Assembly: GCA_027005175.1 (NCBI GenBank)
Contig: JALTMC010000097.1
Coordinates: 1-7,782, forward strand
Reading direction: 5' to 3'
DNA: 7,782 nt
From: Myxococcales bacterium
GTDB lineage: Bacteria; Myxococcota_C; UBA6777
Shown: positions 6,482 through 7,782 of the stretch, piece by piece
How the letters are laid out: every line of letters starts with the position of its first letter
Position numbering within the stretch: the stretch's first letter is position 1
Position numbers and translations under genes: made by a program
The notes under the pieces: model-generated
What the model was told of the DNA's origin: nothing
The model's database searches: none
The model's input: only the letters and a program-made list of their open reading frames with translations

Positions 6482-7315
6482 ATGAAAGCAGAAAACCACA
6501 GATTCTTGACCTTTGTGATTTGCTCCCTTCTCACAAGCATGACACTCTTTGTTGCTACGAAGGGCTGGGCTGGAGTATGCTCCAAAAAGATCGAGATGTT
6601 ATCCAAGAGGTTTATGGAAAATCAAGGCATCCAGCAACGTCAGAGCGACGTAATCAAGGACTCTATTAAATTATTAAGGCAAAGCTGCCCGCGCAAGGCA
6701 AAGCTCGCAGGGCAAATAGGTCAACAGCTCCTTATGCTCAAGCCGCAAGCCTACCAGCAGCCTATCTACTATTTTTCCAAAGCCATACGCTGGGCAAGAA
6801 AGTCACGACGAAGACGTCTGTACCAGCGTTGGTTGCGTAATGCACAAAAGAGATTGGAAGTACAGTATGCACAAAATCTAGCCAAACAGGCTCGTCGGCT
6901 TGTGTGTATACACAAAAATCTTCCTTGTAGGTTGAGAGCCAGTGTGATGAAAGTTCCCGCGCTCAACATGAAAGTTAGATTTGCATACAACAAAGCAGAC
7001 ATCCTACCCGAAGGCCAAACATTGCTCCGAAGTATGCTTCCTGTTCTCAAGTATTTTGCAGCCAAACCAAAGTACAAAACCATGCGGTGCAAGATCATTG
7101 GTCACACAGACAGCAAGGGAAGTAGCAGAAAGAATCGACTCTTATCCAAGAGGCGTGCCCAAGCAGTATTTACTTTTCTCCAATCACACGGAGTATCAGA
7201 GAGCTTCCTCCGCTCTCTCGGTATGGGAGAGTCCACACCCATCGCCACCAACAAGACAGCAGAGGGTAGAGCTCGCAACCGACGTGTCGAATTTAAACTA
7301 TACTGGAAACCATAG
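6482..7315 (+). CDS. Exported OmpA-family peptidoglycan-binding protein
   Basis: This is a 277-residue protein from ATG 6482. A signal peptide covers residues 1-30 (hydrophobic 9-25, likely cut after GWA). Residues 31-135 are helix-rich and basic, with RKSRRRR at about 106-112. No named domain was recognised there, though a helical-repeat character is possible. Residues about 163-277 are an OmpA C-terminal domain: VRFAYNKADILPEGQ, IIGHTD with Asp210, NRLLSKRRAQAVFTFL with Arg225, GMGESTPIATN and NRRVEFKL. The Asp and Arg sit where OmpA-family proteins grip the diaminopimelate of peptidoglycan, so binding is expected. No beta-barrel is present, so it is a soluble periplasmic protein. It is transcribed away from the minus-strand block, and the next caspase-like gene starts 72 bases downstream, probably in one transcript. 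Confidence 0.93.
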   Translation: MKAENHRFLTFVICSLLTSMTLFVATKGWAGVCSKKIEMLSKRFMENQGIQQRQSDVIKDSIKLLRQSCPRKAKLAGQIGQQLLMLKPQAYQQPIYYFSKAIRWARKSRRRRLYQRWLRNAQKRLEVQYAQNLAKQARRLVCIHKNLPCRLRASVMKVPALNMKVRFAYNKADILPEGQTLLRSMLPVLKYFAAKPKYKTMRCKIIGHTDSKGSSRKNRLLSKRRAQAVFTFLQSHGVSESFLRSLGMGESTPIATNKTAEGRARNRRVEFKLYWKP

Positions 7316-7320
7316 ACAAA

Positions 7321-7373
7321 GATATACAGGGAATTTTGCCATATCCATTTGTTTTAGAAGCTGTCAGGCTCCC
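7321..7373 (+). repeat. Dispersed intergenic repeat, copy 2
   Basis: Ungapped partner of 1851-1903, about 70% identical by eye. It starts five bases after the OmpA-like stop and fills nearly all of the gap to the next gene, ending just before its ribosome binding site. Confidence 0.6.
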
Positions 7374-7375
7374 AT

Positions 7376-7380
7376 AAGGA
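7376..7380 (+). promoter_or_regulatory. Ribosome binding site of the second metacaspase-like gene
   Basis: AAGGA lies seven bases before ATG 7388, the same spacing as at the OmpA-like gene. Confidence 0.7.
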
Positions 7381-7387
7381 AATTTTC

Positions 7388-7782
7388 ATGACAAAAAGAC
7401 ACTCTATATGTGCACTTTTCTTTTTATTGATGAATGTATTCTTGCTTCGAGAATCTGAGGCGACAGCCAAAAGTTATGCTTTGTTAGTTGGGATCTCTCA
7501 GTACAAGTATGTCAAGTCTCTAGTTTGGCCCGACCGCGACGTCACAAACATGCAGAAGATCTTGGTAGAATATGGATTCCCAACGGCCAATACAAAGATA
7601 TTGCTGAATGAGCAGGCAACCAAGAAAGCGATGATGGCCGCAATGGTACGGCTACAACGAGTAGCCAAGCGAGGGGATCGGGTGGTCTTTTATTATTCAG
7701 GGCACGGAAGTCAAGTTGTGGACCAAAGTGGGGATGAGGCAGACGGAAGCGATGAAACGTTGGCACCTTATGATGCCAAAGA
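7388..7782 (+). CDS. Exported metacaspase-like protease, 3' end cut by window edge
   Basis: ATG 7388 opens 131 codons that run off the right edge without a stop. Residues 1 to about 27 are a signal peptide (hydrophobic 9-20). A C14 caspase-like domain follows: SYALLVGISQYKY (29-41), WPDRDVTNMQKIL, NEQATKKAMMAAM, and the catalytic His106 in FYYSGHG. The acidic metacaspase loop is complete (SGDEADGSDETLAPYD, 114-129). The catalytic cysteine would lie about 50-60 residues further on and is outside the window. It resembles the metacaspase at 3831-5393 in order and wording of motifs (GDExD, DETLxPYD, QATKK) more than the caspase-PEGA-FGE fusion. It probably shares a transcript with the OmpA-like gene. 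Confidence 0.92.
   Translation, partial: MTKRHSICALFFLLMNVFLLRESEATAKSYALLVGISQYKYVKSLVWPDRDVTNMQKILVEYGFPTANTKILLNEQATKKAMMAAMVRLQRVAKRGDRVVFYYSGHGSQVVDQSGDEADGSDETLAPYDAK

Overview
The window holds six protein-coding genes. Four run leftward (minus strand, roughly 6285 down to 1) and two run rightward (from 6482 to the right edge), diverging from a shared control region at about 6286-6481. No RNA genes, CRISPR arrays or insertion sequences were recognised. All six proteins begin with a signal peptide or lipoprotein signal, so this looks like an envelope or secreted module, not a set of cytoplasmic enzymes.

Three of the six genes encode caspase/metacaspase-like (peptidase family C14) proteins, each with a different layout. 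One is a caspase-PEGA-formylglycine-generating-enzyme (FGE) fusion, cut by the left edge. One is a metacaspase-like protein with a DUF4384-like C-terminal domain and an arginine-rich tail. One is a close relative of the second, cut by the right edge. A fourth gene encodes an exported FGE-fold protein that lacks the paired cysteines of active FGE and carries a C-terminal domain shared with the neighbouring predicted lipoprotein. That shared domain contains a CW...KWTC motif and a C2-like beta-sandwich pattern; I do not recognise it as a named family. The remaining gene is an OmpA-type peptidoglycan-binding protein.

Layout: 1-1632 (-) caspase-PEGA-FGE, partial; 1633-1920 a hairpin-rich intergenic region with a likely terminator and a dispersed repeat; 1921-3615 (-) FGE-like protein with the shared domain; 3616-3830 a spacer with a perfect 22-bp tandem duplication; 3831-5393 (-) metacaspase-DUF4384; 5394-5550 a spacer; 5551-6285 (-) lipoprotein with the shared domain; 6286-6481 a divergent control region with three copies of CTTTCCGAA; 6482-7315 (+) OmpA-like protein; 7316-7387 a spacer carrying a second copy of the dispersed repeat; 7388-7782 (+) metacaspase, partial.

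The combination of caspase, PEGA, FGE with a CxxCxGxG insert, and DUF4384 is typical of Myxococcota and related former Deltaproteobacteria. The base composition looks only moderate in GC, unlike classical high-GC myxobacteria, so a lower-GC relative is my best guess; I cannot fix the taxon. A working idea, which is inference only, is that several exported proteases and their FGE-fold and C2-like partners act together at the cell surface or periplasm, with the OmpA-like protein giving a peptidoglycan anchor.
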